From Raffaelea ambrosiae (Eukaryota; Ascomycota; Sordariomycetes; Ophiostomatales; Ophiostomataceae): 64,000 nt of DNA. Within the stretch, counting starts at the first letter, position 1. Each line of letters opens with the position of its first letter. A program made the translations under genes and the position numbers. The notes beneath the pieces were generated by a model. The model searched no databases. It saw nothing but the letters and a program-made list of their open reading frames with translations, and was not told the DNA's origin. The stretch covers positions 1,595,427 to 1,659,426 of the forward strand of contig PCDI01000005.1 in assembly GCA_002778195.1 (NCBI GenBank), read 5' to 3'. This document shows positions 1-10,541 of this stretch, one piece after another.

Positions 1-196
1 CACCAAGCTCCAACTTATCGTCACTGGCTGCCAGCCACGGGCTTCTTTCCCTGCATCATCACCACAAACACACAACTACCAGCGCCAACCGCAACTGCAA
101 CAACGGCTTCCACTGCGCACTGAGCACCAGAGCCTCCTCTCTCTCTCACACCGAGGACTGTCTCCGGCTGCCTTTTGCGACCGCCCAAAACGAACG

Positions 197-2352
197 ATGG
201 CTCCCCGCCGAGCGACCGCTGCTGTGGCGGCAGCCTTGGCCGCCTTGGCTCCGCTGACGCAGGCGATGCAGCCCGGCGCCGTCCCGCCAGTCAAGGCCCC
301 TATGCGCCCTCTGCAATGGGGCGACATCAACTTTCTGCATACGACTGTGCGTGGGAGCGGCAGCCTGCTTGGCTGTCCTTTCTTCCCCCTTCCTAGAGGT
401 GCCTCTTCCGACGCTGACCTGGTCTGAACCACAGGACACCCATGGCTGGCACGGAGGACACCTTCAAGAGTAGGTGGTTTTCTTTTCTGTCCAATCGGTC
501 TCGATCCTTCCGGAGTCTCGCTAACCCGCACACCTTCTTCTTCCCCCCCACAAACAGATCCCAATACTCAGCTGATTGGGGCGACTATGTCTCGTTTGCG
601 CACCACATGCGGCAGCGGGCGGACGACGACGGCGTCGACCTGCTGGTGGTCGACACGGGCGACCGCGTGGAGGGCAACGGGCTGTACGATGCGTCGAGCC
701 CCAAGGGCAAGTACACGTACGACATTTTCAAGCAGCAGGACGTGGACCTTCTCTGCACCGGCAACCACGAGCTGTACCAGGCGACGACGGCCGACGCCGA
801 GCACAGCCAGACGGTGCCCAACTACATCGACCGCTACCTGGCCTCGAACCTCGACTATGTCGACCCGGCGACGGGCGCGCAGACGCCCATGGCGCCGCAG
901 CGGTACCGGGCCTTTACGACCAAGAACCAGGGGATCCGCGTGGTCGCGTTTGGCTTCCTCTTTGACTTTACCGGCAACGCCAACAACACGGTCGTGCAGC
1001 GCGTGGAGCAGACGGTGCGCGAGCCGTGGTTCCAGCAGGCGATCCGCGACGAGCCGGCCGACCTGTTTGTGGTCGTCAACCACATTGGCGCGCGCATGCG
1101 CGAGCTGCGGGTGGTCTACCAGGCGATCCGGGCGCAGAACCCGGACACGCCGATTGCGCTGTTTGCGGGCCATGCGCACGTGCGCGATGCGGTGGTGTTT
1201 GACGACAAGGCCTTTGCGCTGGCGAGCGGCCGCTACTTTGAGACCATTGGGTGGATGTCGATCCAGGGGTTGGCCACGAGGGAGGAGACGAGCAGCGAGC
1301 GCAGCGAGGACAGGAAGAACGAGAACGGCGAGCGCAGCGAGGAGAGGAAGAACGCGAATGGCGAGCGCAGCGAGGACAAAAAGGTAACGTTCCAGCGACG
1401 GTACATTGACAACAACCTGCTGGGCATGTACCGGCACACGGGGCTGAACGAGACGACGTTCCCGACGGAGCACGGGCGCAACGTGAGCGCGGCGATCACA
1501 GAGGCGCGCGAGGACCTCCAGCTGGAGACGGTGTACGGCTGCGCGCCCAAGAACTACTACCTGCAGCGCAAGCCGCACGACAGCCCGGACAGCGTGTTCG
1601 CGCTGCTGCGCGACCATGTGATCCCGGAGGCGATCGTGCGGGCGGACCGCGCGGACGTGCCGCGCCTGGTGATTCTGAACACGGGCGCCATGCGGTTTGA
1701 CATTTTCCGCGGCGCCTTCACGCGCGACTCGGCCCTCATCATCTCGCCGTTCATCAGCCTGATCCGCTACATCCCGGACGTGCCGTACGTGCAGGCCAAG
1801 CAGGTGCTCCGCATTCTGAACATGCAGGACCGCATCCTGGCGACCGCCGCGGAGGCGGAGGGCCGCCATGCCCGGGACTGGCGAGAGATGAACGTGCCGG
1901 AGCAGTACGCGGGGAAGGACACCGGCGAAGAAGCGAACGGCCGCATCCACAGCGGCGAGAGCGAGGCGCAGAAGCACCTCGGCGGTGACGACGCCGCCCT
2001 CCTGCCCCCCCTGGTCCCTGGCTACACCACGCACGACGACCTCGGCACCGACGGCGACGACTCCATCCACGCACCGCTGCCGTTCCACCCGCTGCCGAAC
2101 TGCATCCAGTCCGAGGTGGCCTTCCCGACCGGACCGGGGGGCCAAGCCGGCGAGCCGGCGACGGTCGACCTGGTCTTCTTTGACTTTATCCAGCCGTTTG
2201 TGCTGCAGGCTCTGGCCATGGCCAAGCTGGGGCTGGGGTCCGAGGGCAAGCACTACACGCCTGGCGACACGGACGTGTACGTTGGCGGCAAGTTCACCGA
2301 CTACCTGGCCCAGTGGATCCAGGAGAACTGGAGCGACCGCTGCACGCAGTAG
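197..2352 (+). CDS. Metallophosphoesterase / 5'-nucleotidase-like protein, YHR202W family
   Basis: Model: exons 197-346, 435-469 and 558-2352 (introns GTGCGT...CACAG and GTAGGT...ACAG), giving 659 aa. The first 20 or so residues form an Ala/Leu-rich signal peptide. Splicing exon 1 to exon 2 creates the metal-binding signature HTTDTHGWHGGHL at about residues 48-60. Further calcineurin-like metallophosphoesterase motifs follow in the normal order: DTGDRVEGNG near residue 94, GNHE near 129, NHIGAR near 235 and GHAHVRD near 264. The rest resembles the C-terminal 5'-nucleotidase-type domain. From family knowledge this architecture matches fungal proteins like yeast YHR202W, which enter the secretory pathway; the true substrate is unknown. 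Odd point: residues around 308-338 are a charged repeat of an 11-aa unit (consensus GERSEDRKNEN) encoded by a 33-bp minisatellite. The gene converges on ISY1. Confidence 0.88.
1294..1383 (+). repeat. 33-bp coding minisatellite, 2.7 copies
   Basis: Three consecutive units start at 1294, 1327 and 1360, the last truncated. They share the core GCGAGCGCAGCGAGGA and encode charged 11-residue blocks of the ERSEDRKNENG type inside the phosphoesterase. The same core occurs in ATP12 near 37.8 kb. Confidence 0.85.
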
Positions 2353-2841
2353 TTTTGGACTTGTGTGTGTGTTTTTTGAGTCTGAGTCTGAGTTTTGTGG
2401 TTTTCTGTTCTGTTCTTTGCAATTTGGTTGGCATTGATTTTCCCTGTTGGGCTGGTTCACAAGTCTCACATCATTTTGGCGTTCTTCTCTATTATTTCCA
2501 ACCCCGCATATAACAAGACTGCTGTCACCATGTCTCGACCATTTTTGCATCACCATCTTGGATGATTGGCATGGCATTGATGTTCAAGTTGGATGCTGTC
2601 CAGGGGCCGTTTGGAAACCAAACTTCCTCTTCTTTCTTCCTATAATACTCTCGTACTTTTGAAATCCGTTGCCTGGATCATGCGTGGCAAAACTGTGTGA
2701 AGAACGTCGCTGTAAAATGCAAACACAACCCGTAACCCGTATACGCCATGTCTTTCCCTGTCTTGCCCTGTCTTGCCCTGTCTTTCCCTGTCTTTCCCCG
2801 TCTTTCCCTGTCTTTTCCCTAGTTTTCTATCCCCGCCTCCC
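2353..2841. other. Convergent intergenic region (3' ends of phosphoesterase and ISY1 genes)
   Basis: Holds the 3' flanks of two converging genes. No open frame here resembles a protein. The only clear structure is a 10-bp tandem repeat at 2751-2820. Confidence 0.7.
2751..2820. repeat. 10-bp tandem repeat, 7 copies
   Basis: Seven consecutive decamers of consensus TCTTTCCCTG, with the variants TCTTGCCCTG, TCTTTCCCCG and TCTTTTCCCT. It ends 22 bp downstream of the ISY1 stop codon, so it probably lies in the ISY1 3' UTR and is purine-rich in the transcript. Confidence 0.9.
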
Positions 2842-3777
2842 CTACAGCCGGTCCAGTATCCTCCGTTTCCTGCGCTCCAACAACTCCTGCTGCACCTCTT
2901 CCACCGTCGGCAGGATCCATGCCCTGCCGTCGCCCGTGTCGCCCGGCAGCGGCTCCCAGTCCGGCGGCGGTTGCTGTTGTTGTTTGCCGCCGCCCCCCTT
3001 CCCGCCGGCCAAGCCCGCAGCCGCCTCCAGCCGGAGCCGTGCCTCCTCTTCGCGGTTCGCCTCGTATGCCAGCAGCGCCGGGTCCTCTTCGTCGGGGCCG
3101 TAGCCGTAGTACGCCGCGTCCACGTCCTTGCGGAGGTCGTCCCGGGCGGCGAGGTCGCCATCCCCCGCGGCGTCGGCGGCGGCGGCGGCACCGCCTCGTT
3201 CGCGGGGGGTCCGTCCACTCTGGGCCCGCGCGGCTTCAAAGAGCTCGCGCACGCCCGGCAGCTCGCGCGCCCGGCCAAAGTAGCGGTAGCCCTTGTTGGC
3301 GGCGCCCGGGATGACGCGGCCCTCGGCGTCGTACTCGCGCGACGAGGAGGCGGATGAGCCGGCAGCGGTGACGACGCGGCTGTAGTTGGGTCCGCCGAGG
3401 TTGCGGATCTGCACCTCCCACATGTGTTTTTCGCGCAGCAGTTTGTTGATCTCGTCGTTGAGGTCGCGGATCTGGAAGTCGGACAGGCCGGGGTCCTGGA
3501 TCTTGGAGACCTTGCGGGAGATCTCCTTGAGGACCTGGCCGCGCCAGCGCTCGCAGTTGGGGACGGAGGTCTGCTCGGAGATGACCTTGGGGCGGCGGGT
3601 GCGGCCGGCGTCGAGGATGCCGAGGTCGGCGGCCTGCGACTCGCGGAAGCGGTAGAGCATGGACTGCGCCTTTTCTGAATTGCGCGCCTAAAAAAAAATA
3701 AGGGAGGGTGGTCAGTATACAAGAATAGAAAACCGGGCATCATGTCTTCCCCAGAGCATCGAGAAAAGTATTACCAT
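2842..3777 (-). CDS. ISY1: Pre-mRNA-splicing factor ISY1
   Basis: Model: exon 1 is the ATG alone (3775-3777), followed by an intron 3774-3688 (GTAATA...TTTTTAG) and exon 2 3687-2842, giving 282 aa. The spliced N-terminus reads MARNSEKAQSMLYRFRESQ, the hallmark start of the ISY1 family. It is followed by the conserved block RPKVISEQTSVPNCERWRGQ and a helical region ending LREKHMWEVQIRNLGGPNY. The second half is more acidic and variable, with a Gly/Gln-rich stretch near the C-terminus. From family knowledge, ISY1 is a component of the NineTeen complex of the spliceosome and acts in the nucleus around the first catalytic step. Without the one-codon exon the protein would start at the internal Met10 and lose conserved residues, which supports the split start. 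Length is normal for fungal orthologues. Confidence 0.93.
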
Positions 3778-6700
3778 GGCTGCGGTTTGGGGAAGACCAC
3801 TTCTCGGGAGACAGGCGATCGGGGAGGTGTGTGTGTGTGTGTAAGCCGGAGTGTCTCTGTCTTCAAGAGGCTGTGTTGCCGAGAGGGTGCGCACGGCGCT
3901 GGGGTGCTGTGGCAGAGTGGTTGTCGTGGGCCGTTCGTTGGTTGTGCTGCTGGAGACAGTCAGCTTGGGGCGAGAAAGGCATCGCGAAAAACACCACATA
4001 AGCAGCCTTGCGGGTCTTCAACGGCATTGGACCAATCAGAGACCGCCAAAGCACCCATCTGCGAATCTTCTCACCCCCAAGTACGGCAGGCCTCAATGGA
4101 AGAAGCTACGAAACGAAAAGAAAAAAACGAAAATGAAAATGAAAAAGAAAAGAAAAAAAAAAAAGCCTTTCTTCTTGGGAGAAAGAGAACGGCACAAAGC
4201 ATTGCACAGGCCGAGACCAGCATCCATCCGCCGTTGTGCTGACCAGTCTCATCTGCCTGCACTTGTTCGGCCACCGTGATTAGGTAATGCGGCTCGCTGT
4301 AAAATAAGATTTGGTGGGGAGCCGCAGCACGGCCTACACACGCGGTCCTGCGCGTCTTCCCAAACGCATCTTCAGCATCCGCAACCCAGCAACCATGAAC
4401 GCCACGCAGCCGGTGCCGCGGGCTTGCACTCCATCTATTGCCATCCCCACACGGGGGGAGGAAGGCAATGCACATGGTTTGTTGGACGATGCCCTGGCAG
4501 CCAACATGGCAGGTAAGCCTACCTCTTTTTTTTGTCCTGTCTCGTGAGCCCAAGCCCCATTTCATCGTTCCTTTGCCAGAGTTGGCTCCCCCTTGGCTTC
4601 CCCCCTCCCCCATGCACAGTCCGGGTCTTGTCCTGCGGTGAAGACAAAAATCAGCAACAGGGGCCCCACTACTCTCCGTTCCCGAGCCGGTCTCGACGGC
4701 CGTGAGGGATAAAGGAGACCTGGGGGACAACAGGAACGTGGGTGATGCAGAGGCTGGAAACGGCTGGTGTATCGTCTTATTTTTTTTCCGGTCTTGTGTC
4801 TCTTGGGTTCTCCTCACAAAGAACAGAAATCTGAGCAGGAAAAGAAGTCCAGACTTGGACCCCCAAAAGGGGGGGCTAGAAGGAGAACAGAGGGAGAGAG
4901 TGTGTGTCAGGGATCGGGGAGACGAGTGCTTCCATGAACCCACCCTCCTTTCTCTGTTCCTTCTCTCCTCCGTGCCAAAGCAAACCCGCTTTGTTCGATG
5001 CCATTGCGCTTCTGCTCCTCCTCGCGAGACAGAAGCAGGGAGACTTGCAGAGTCTGCCTCTCTCCCTTAGCTTTCCATTACGCTCTTCCTTCCTCAGCAC
5101 CGCATCTTTTTTGTGTGGTTTGCTGTGAACTGTCGGCACGGCTGGAACTATGATGACAGAACGCAAAGGAAACGAAGAGGCCCTTGTTTTTTTCTTATTT
5201 GTCATTGTGTTCCCGGGAAGGGGGGGATCGACTGTGTCTTCGTGTCTTTTGTCTTCTTTTGTTGCGCTCTTCTCTCCGCTCTTGTTGTGCGTAGAAGAGT
5301 GCAAACGAATGAAGACGGAGGGCGAAGAGCAAGCACAGCAATGGTCCCAACCGCCTGGAAACGAAGCAAATAAGAAAACGTCCGCAAAAGGGGGGGTTCT
5401 GTGACTCGTCCAAAAAATAATTAGTTTTCAATCTGAGTTCCGAGAACCGAGAGTCTTTGAAAGTCAAAGAACGTTTTTCTTTCTTTTTTAAAAAGAAAAA
5501 AAAAAAACGGGATCGTCCCTTGGGCACTTCTTATTTCAATGAGAAGGGTGGTGGCCATGATGGCAACACGACCCAAACACCCAAATGAAAGACATTTGTT
5601 CTGTTTCTGGGAGTTCTCTGTTTGGGGGACTTCTCGGGCAATGAGGAACGGCCAGAGGCGCAAAACCTTCACTCGATGCTTTTTTGTGGTCTTTTTTTCC
5701 CTCTTCTTCAATGCACTGCTTCCTTTTCTTCTATCCTCCGTCTGGCAAACGGACACTCCATGGAGGACTGACCACATACACTCCGAAGGGGCATCAGGAG
5801 CATGAGAACCGGGCAGAGTCACTGGGCGCATCGTGGGTTTCTTTGGGGGTCATTTGCCTTTTGTCGTCTTCTGTCTTTTGAGTCTCTTTGTTTTTGTTTG
5901 GTCTGTCTGCTTCTTTTCTCTTTTTTTCTTTTTTTCTCTCTCTTTTTTTTTTCTCTTTTTTTTTCACTGCCCAGTGATGATCACGTCCCTATGAGGACTC
6001 CAAAAGCCAAATTTGATGGTTGTTAGCCGGTCCACGTCCAGAAATGGCACGCAAGCAGAGACTGCGAAGAAAGAGAAGCGGACGTCGTATGGTGCGTGCG
6101 ACCCGGGCGACAGGGGCAGCAGGCGGCAAAACGCCAACCGGTTTCCATCCCGGGCTGCTGAACCTCGCTTTTGGGGGCGCAACCGTCGACACGGCGGCTC
6201 TTCGTCGTGCTGTCTGTCTTGCGGGTCTGGCTACTGTATACAATTCACATGAGAACCATAAGAGAGCTTATCTGAGGGTGCACCGATTATTTTTTGTCTT
6301 TCTTTTTTTTTGTTTCTTTTCTTCCATTTTCCTCCTGTTTCAACCGAGATTCATTGTTCCAGTCTCCCATACATTGAGAAACAGAGACTAACAAGTAGAT
6401 GCATCTTGACAGGATCTTCCGCTCACACATATTGTAGCGCCCAGCTCGACACTTGGGTGACTTGGTTGACATGCCTCCTTTTTGGATGTACATTCCAGAA
6501 TTCTATGACCGTTCATGCCGTCCTCCCGTTCCCTCTGATTCGTTCATTCTCGTTTTTGGCAAACAGCATGGCAAAGCAAATAAATGTACACTTGAAGAGG
6601 GGGAAACACTTTTATATGGCGTACAGGCAGACAAAACAAACACAAGGACAACGGAACGGAAAAGAAAACGTGATCAAAAAAGAAAACCTTTTGTATTCCA

Positions 6701-6885
6701 CCGGGTTTCATAAAACGCACCCCTTGATTGTTTCTTCTTCTTTATATGACTCCATCACTATACCCTTATTTTGGGGGGGGTTCCTTCCTTTTATCTTTTT
6801 TTTTTTTCCCCTCTCTCGCTCTCCTGTCCAACCCAAAACGAAATACAATAAAAATGCACGCCAAATCAACCCAAAAAGAAATCAT
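3778..6885. other. 3.1 kb intergenic region, no gene recognised
   Basis: Lies between the 5' end of ISY1 and the 3' end of WBP1. It contains pyrimidine runs (5910-5965, 6295-6330, 6790-6815), A-rich runs (4100-4165) and a T-run/A-run inverted repeat near 5475-5508. Open frames are short and none has a recognisable protein signature. A short frame at 4394-4547 starts after a CAACC leader and is followed by a GTAAGC donor-like site, but it matches nothing I know. Confidence 0.6.
5475..5508. repeat. T-rich/A-rich inverted repeat (AT hairpin)
   Basis: A run of T and C (GTTTTTCTTTCTTTTTT) is followed at once by AAAAAGAAAAAAAAAAAA, giving a near-perfect self-complementary arm pair. It may be only a low-complexity coincidence. 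Confidence 0.5.
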
Positions 6886-8642
6886 CTATTGCGTCTTCTT
6901 GGTGATGGTCGCCTTGCCTGTCGGCGCCGAGTACATCCAGACGGCGCAGAAGGCCAGCCAGCCGACAATGGTGGCGCCGATGCCGCTGATCCAGGGCCAG
7001 GCGGACGAGATGGCAAACGACCGCTGCCACTCGTTGTGGGCCATGTGGCGGACGGACACGGTGATCTTCTCCTCGAGGTAGGTCAGGAACGGCCGCTTGT
7101 AGCTGAGCATGAAGTTGAAGATGCCGTGCTGGTCGGGCAGCTTGAAGGTCACGCTGTAGACGGCGGCGTCGGCGGTCGACTGGGCGGGGACGGCGTCGAG
7201 CGGCAGGCGCTGGAAGGGCGACAGCATGGAGAACTCGAGCTGGATGGCGTCGCCGGCGGGCACGACAAACGGCGTCCACTTGTCCCAGGCGTACTCGGAC
7301 AGGGAGATGGTGTAGGTCTGGTGGTCAGCAAGAGGTAGGCCACGGTTGACCACGGTAGATTTCCAGAAATGTCTCAAAAATCGGGTGAAACAAAAAAAAA
7401 AAAGAGAGAGAAATGGGGGAAGGGGACCTACTACGTCGTTTTTGATGCGGTAGATGCTCGGGTTGGTCTCGTTGGCCGCAGCGCCCTCCTCGCTCAGATG
7501 GTGCTCGATCCAGTTGACCCGCAGCACGCCCGTCTCCTGGAAGGCCCAGCCGGTCAGGCGACGCGCAAACTCGCGGTTGTACGCGGGCAGCTCTTGGCTG
7601 GCAGCCGTGGCGGCGGACTGGACCTTGGCGCCGAACCAGGCGTCGGACAGCATCTCGGCGGAGCCGACGAGGGCAAAGCGCGCCGAGTTGCGGGCCTGCA
7701 GGGCGGACACGAGCTTGAGCTGGGCGCCGGCGGCAAAGAGGTCGCTGTCGGCGGCGGCGCCGTCGGCCGAGGAGGAGACGATGGTGTCGGCCTGCTCCTT
7801 GGGGTTGTAGCTGTAGGCGGTGCGGGGCGCGTTGAGGACGGGGCTCAGCAAGGGGCTGTCGCCGAGGACGTGGCCGACGCCGTGGGGGAAGGCGATGACG
7901 CTGTTGTCGGCCGACACGGCCTCCGCGCCGCGGCCAAAGAGGGAGGCCTGGCCCGGGCGCGGGGCCGGGACGGGCACGAGGACGACGTCGTGGGTGTCGG
8001 CCGCGGTCTTGGTGTCGTAGGCAAAGTGGTCGACGACGAGGCCGGTGCGCTCGGCCGGGAGGGCGATGTCGAGCTCGCTGAGGAGGGAGACGACCGCGGT
8101 GGGCGCGGCGTGGCGGCTGGAGAGGGCGACGAGGATGTTGCCCTGGGCGTTGAGGAACTGGACGAGCAGCTGGGGGGTCAGGTTGGGTCCGAGGCCTGCG
8201 CGGGGAAGAAGGGACGTCAGCAGACGCGAGGCTTTGTTGGGAGGGGATCACGCAAAAAAAAAGAGAAACAGAAAGACAGAAAAAGAAAGTCGCCAGGTCT
8301 CCCGGGAAGGATGCTCACCCTTGGCCTTGGTCGGGAAGAGGACGACGTGGTCGTAGGCGCGCTCGCCCAGGCGGAACAGGCTGAGGCCGTCGCTCTTGGG
8401 CGTCTGGTAGGTGACGGAGAAGCCGCGGCCTGGTGCACGAGCTGGTTAGTGTGACGCGGGCACGCAAGAAGAGCCAAGGAAGCCGGCATACCCGCGAGAT
8501 CGCCAAAGAAGGTCGAGTAGGCGTCCTTGTCGCTGACGTCGTCAAAGATGGCCAGCAGCCGCGAGCCGCTGGTGCTGGCGGCCTGGACGGCGGCGACGGC
8601 GGCCAGGAGGAGGAGGGAGACGAGGGAGCGGAAGGACATCAT
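6886..8642 (-). CDS. WBP1: Oligosaccharyltransferase 48 kDa-type subunit WBP1
   Basis: Model on the minus strand: exons 8642-8492, 8429-8319, 8195-7432 and 7317-6886 (introns with donors GTATGC, GTGAGC, GTAGGT and CAG acceptors), giving 485 aa. Two ATGs stand in tandem at 8642 and 8639; either could start. The N-terminus is a signal peptide (MMSFRSLVSLLLLAAVAAVQA) followed by the luminal start SGSRLLAIFDDVSDKDAYSTFF. Other landmarks are SDGLSLFRLGERAYDHVVLFP and, after the last splice, RIKNDVTYTISLSEYAWDKW. One transmembrane helix lies close to the C-terminus (ISGIGATIVGWLAFCAVWMY) with a short cytosolic tail ending KKTQ, a classic di-lysine KKxx ER-retrieval signal. From family knowledge, WBP1/OST48 is an essential non-catalytic subunit of the complex that transfers the lipid-linked glycan to Asn. 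It shares a 681-bp divergent upstream region with the complex I gene. Confidence 0.94.
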
Positions 8643-9322
8643 GGTGGCGGGAGAGTGGAAGAGAAAACGAGAAAAAGAGAGACAAGCCCAAAAAAAAGAG
8701 GACAGAAAAGCAAATAAGTGAAGCTTCTCAATGGGGAAACGAACCACGGCAAATTCGTTTCTTCTTCTTTTTTTTAATTCTCTCTCTCTTTTTTTTTTCT
8801 CCTTTGGAATGGCTGTTCAGTTCAGAAAGACAACAGCTGCTTCCCACATGACAGCCTGCTGGAAGGTTGAGGGTGTGGGGGGAGGAAAAGTCAAAGGCAA
8901 AAAAAAAGGGAAGACGTTGGCAAACACGCGGCTTGAAGCTCTACAGGATACGTATCCAGCTTGTCCCATTGACACCCACCAGCGGCCAGGGGAAACAAGG
9001 ACTAGCGCGGTTTCCCTTTTGCGGCGAGCCAGGGGGGGGGGGGGTTCCCTCTCCTTCAGTGCGTGCAACGGCAGACAAGTGGAGCCCATTCATCGGCTCC
9101 AAGGTACCTATGTATCTTTTTGGGCGGACCACGTTAATCCGTGCCGAGGACCCGGCTCCAGGCCAATCGACCAATGGAGACCATTCCATTCCCGATGAGA
9201 AGAAGAAGCATCTCAGCATCCGACCTTGTTCTTGGGAGAGCCGTGACCCTCCTGCCTCTCGAACTCTGTTGCACTTCCATCTGTCCTCCTCCTCCTCCCC
9301 CCCCTCCTCCGCCGCCACCACA
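8643..9322. promoter_or_regulatory. Divergent promoter region between WBP1 and the complex I 9.5 kDa gene
   Basis: 680 bp between two divergently oriented starts, so both promoters and 5' leaders must lie here. Pyrimidine or purine runs flank each start (8755-8805; 9283-9315, just upstream of the complex I ATG). A G-run sits near 9031-9043. I see no definite TATA box or known operator. Confidence 0.55.
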
Positions 9323-9669
9323 ATGTCCACGCTCAACCCCCGCTTCTGGGCCTCGCCGCTCCGCTACTGCCGCTGGGCCGCCCGCGAGCGCCCGTCCTAC
9401 TTCTGGTCCTGCGTCATCGCCGCCGGCGCACCCGCCTCGTTCCTGATCATCCAGCCCATCCGCACCGCCCTGGGCGACACCCAGCCCGCGCCCGTGCCCA
9501 TGACCTATCCGAGTGAGTTTTTTTCTTTTTTTTTTTCGTTTTTCTTCTTTTTGGGAGGCCACTCGCGGTGACATGTTTTTTTTTCCCCTTTGGCTAACCC
9601 TCTCTACAAGTTCCCGCTGGCCCACGGAAACAGTTGACCGGCTACGACGACGACGTCAATGACAAGTGA
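9323..9669 (+). CDS. NADH:ubiquinone oxidoreductase (complex I) 9.5 kDa subunit
   Basis: Model: exons 9323-9512 and 9611-9669, intron GTGAGT...CTACAAG, giving 82 aa. The protein starts MSTLNPRFWASPLRYCRWAARERPSYFW, has one hydrophobic segment (SCVIAAGAPASFLIIQPI), then PIRTALGDTQPAPVPMTYP, and ends PAGPRKQLTGYDDDVNDK. The pattern W-x-SPLRY-x-RWA, the single membrane helix, the R-x-ALGD motif and the closing P-x-GPR-K-x-x-TGYDD are what I know from fungal 9.5 kDa accessory subunits of mitochondrial complex I. It should sit as a single-pass protein in the inner membrane arm. The second exon is only 59 nt and is easily missed. It diverges from WBP1 and converges on the BEACH gene. Confidence 0.92.
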
Positions 9670-10541
9670 GAGACAAAAAGAAAAGAAAAAGAAAAAAAAA
9701 AGAGTGTCAACGAAGAGACGAAGCAAGAAGAAAAGAAACACCGAGACCCCGACGTTCGCGCTGCGCCGATAGAACGAGCAAACGAACGACAGACAAAACG
9801 ACGGGTTCGAACGTGTACCAAAACGAACGAGATGGGGAAGAAGAAAGGCATGGGGGCGCACGATGAACGTGGACGGATCTGAGAAAAGAAGAGGGGGGGG
9901 GGGCAGGGCGTTGACCCGGACAGGAGCACTCCCTCCCTCGTTGTACATACAAAGCGAACATTGCAGGAAACAAAGACACAGGGCTTGCCTTCCCATTTGG
10001 GAGGATCGGGGAAACAAAGACACTTATATAACACGACTTCCAACACAACTCCATAGTCGTTGAAGGGAACCAAAAAAAAATCATAAACATACCGTTTTTA
10101 CTATTTTACCCGCATCACCAGTGTTTCTGGGCATTCGAGCCGTTTTTTTACACGCCCGGGCAGACCCTCAATGTCGTATCCAAAGAAGACAAAAAGCTGT
10201 CAGTAAAAGGACGGAACTGCCTCGCGAGAGAGGCTCCTTGAATTGTATCTATAATCGGCTTCTTGTGTCTGCCAAACAGGGGGGGAAAAAAGAAAAGAAA
10301 AAAAAAGAAGAACAGAAACGAGGCAGAAAAACGAAATCACGAATAAAAAGAACGCCATGTTTTATGCAAGGCCTCTTTTCTTCTTCCTCCTTGGGTCAGA
10401 CAACCGCTCTCTGTGATCCACCACAATCCAGAACAACCGATCAGAAACAGCAAATAGCGACTGGGTTTTGGGGGGGGGGCACGATGCCTCGAACTATGCC
10501 GCTTCCGCTCGTGGAGATCCGGGCCCTCCCTTCCAGCGACT
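9670..10541. other. Convergent intergenic region, no gene recognised
   Basis: 3' flanks of the complex I subunit and the BEACH gene. Contains A-rich runs at 9670-9702 and 10284-10320 and G-runs at 9891-9902 and 10470-10479. No convincing open frame. Confidence 0.6.

Noticed and set aside
568..2577. 669-codon open frame on the minus strand
   Set aside because: It is the antisense of the phosphoesterase; high GC at third positions keeps the reverse frame open. The plus strand has the catalytic motifs.
3908..3980. tRNA-Leu/Ser-like start GCTGTGGCAGAGTGGTT
   Set aside because: The D-arm-like words are there, but no anticodon arm, no B box (GGTTCRANYCC) and no acceptor pairing follow.
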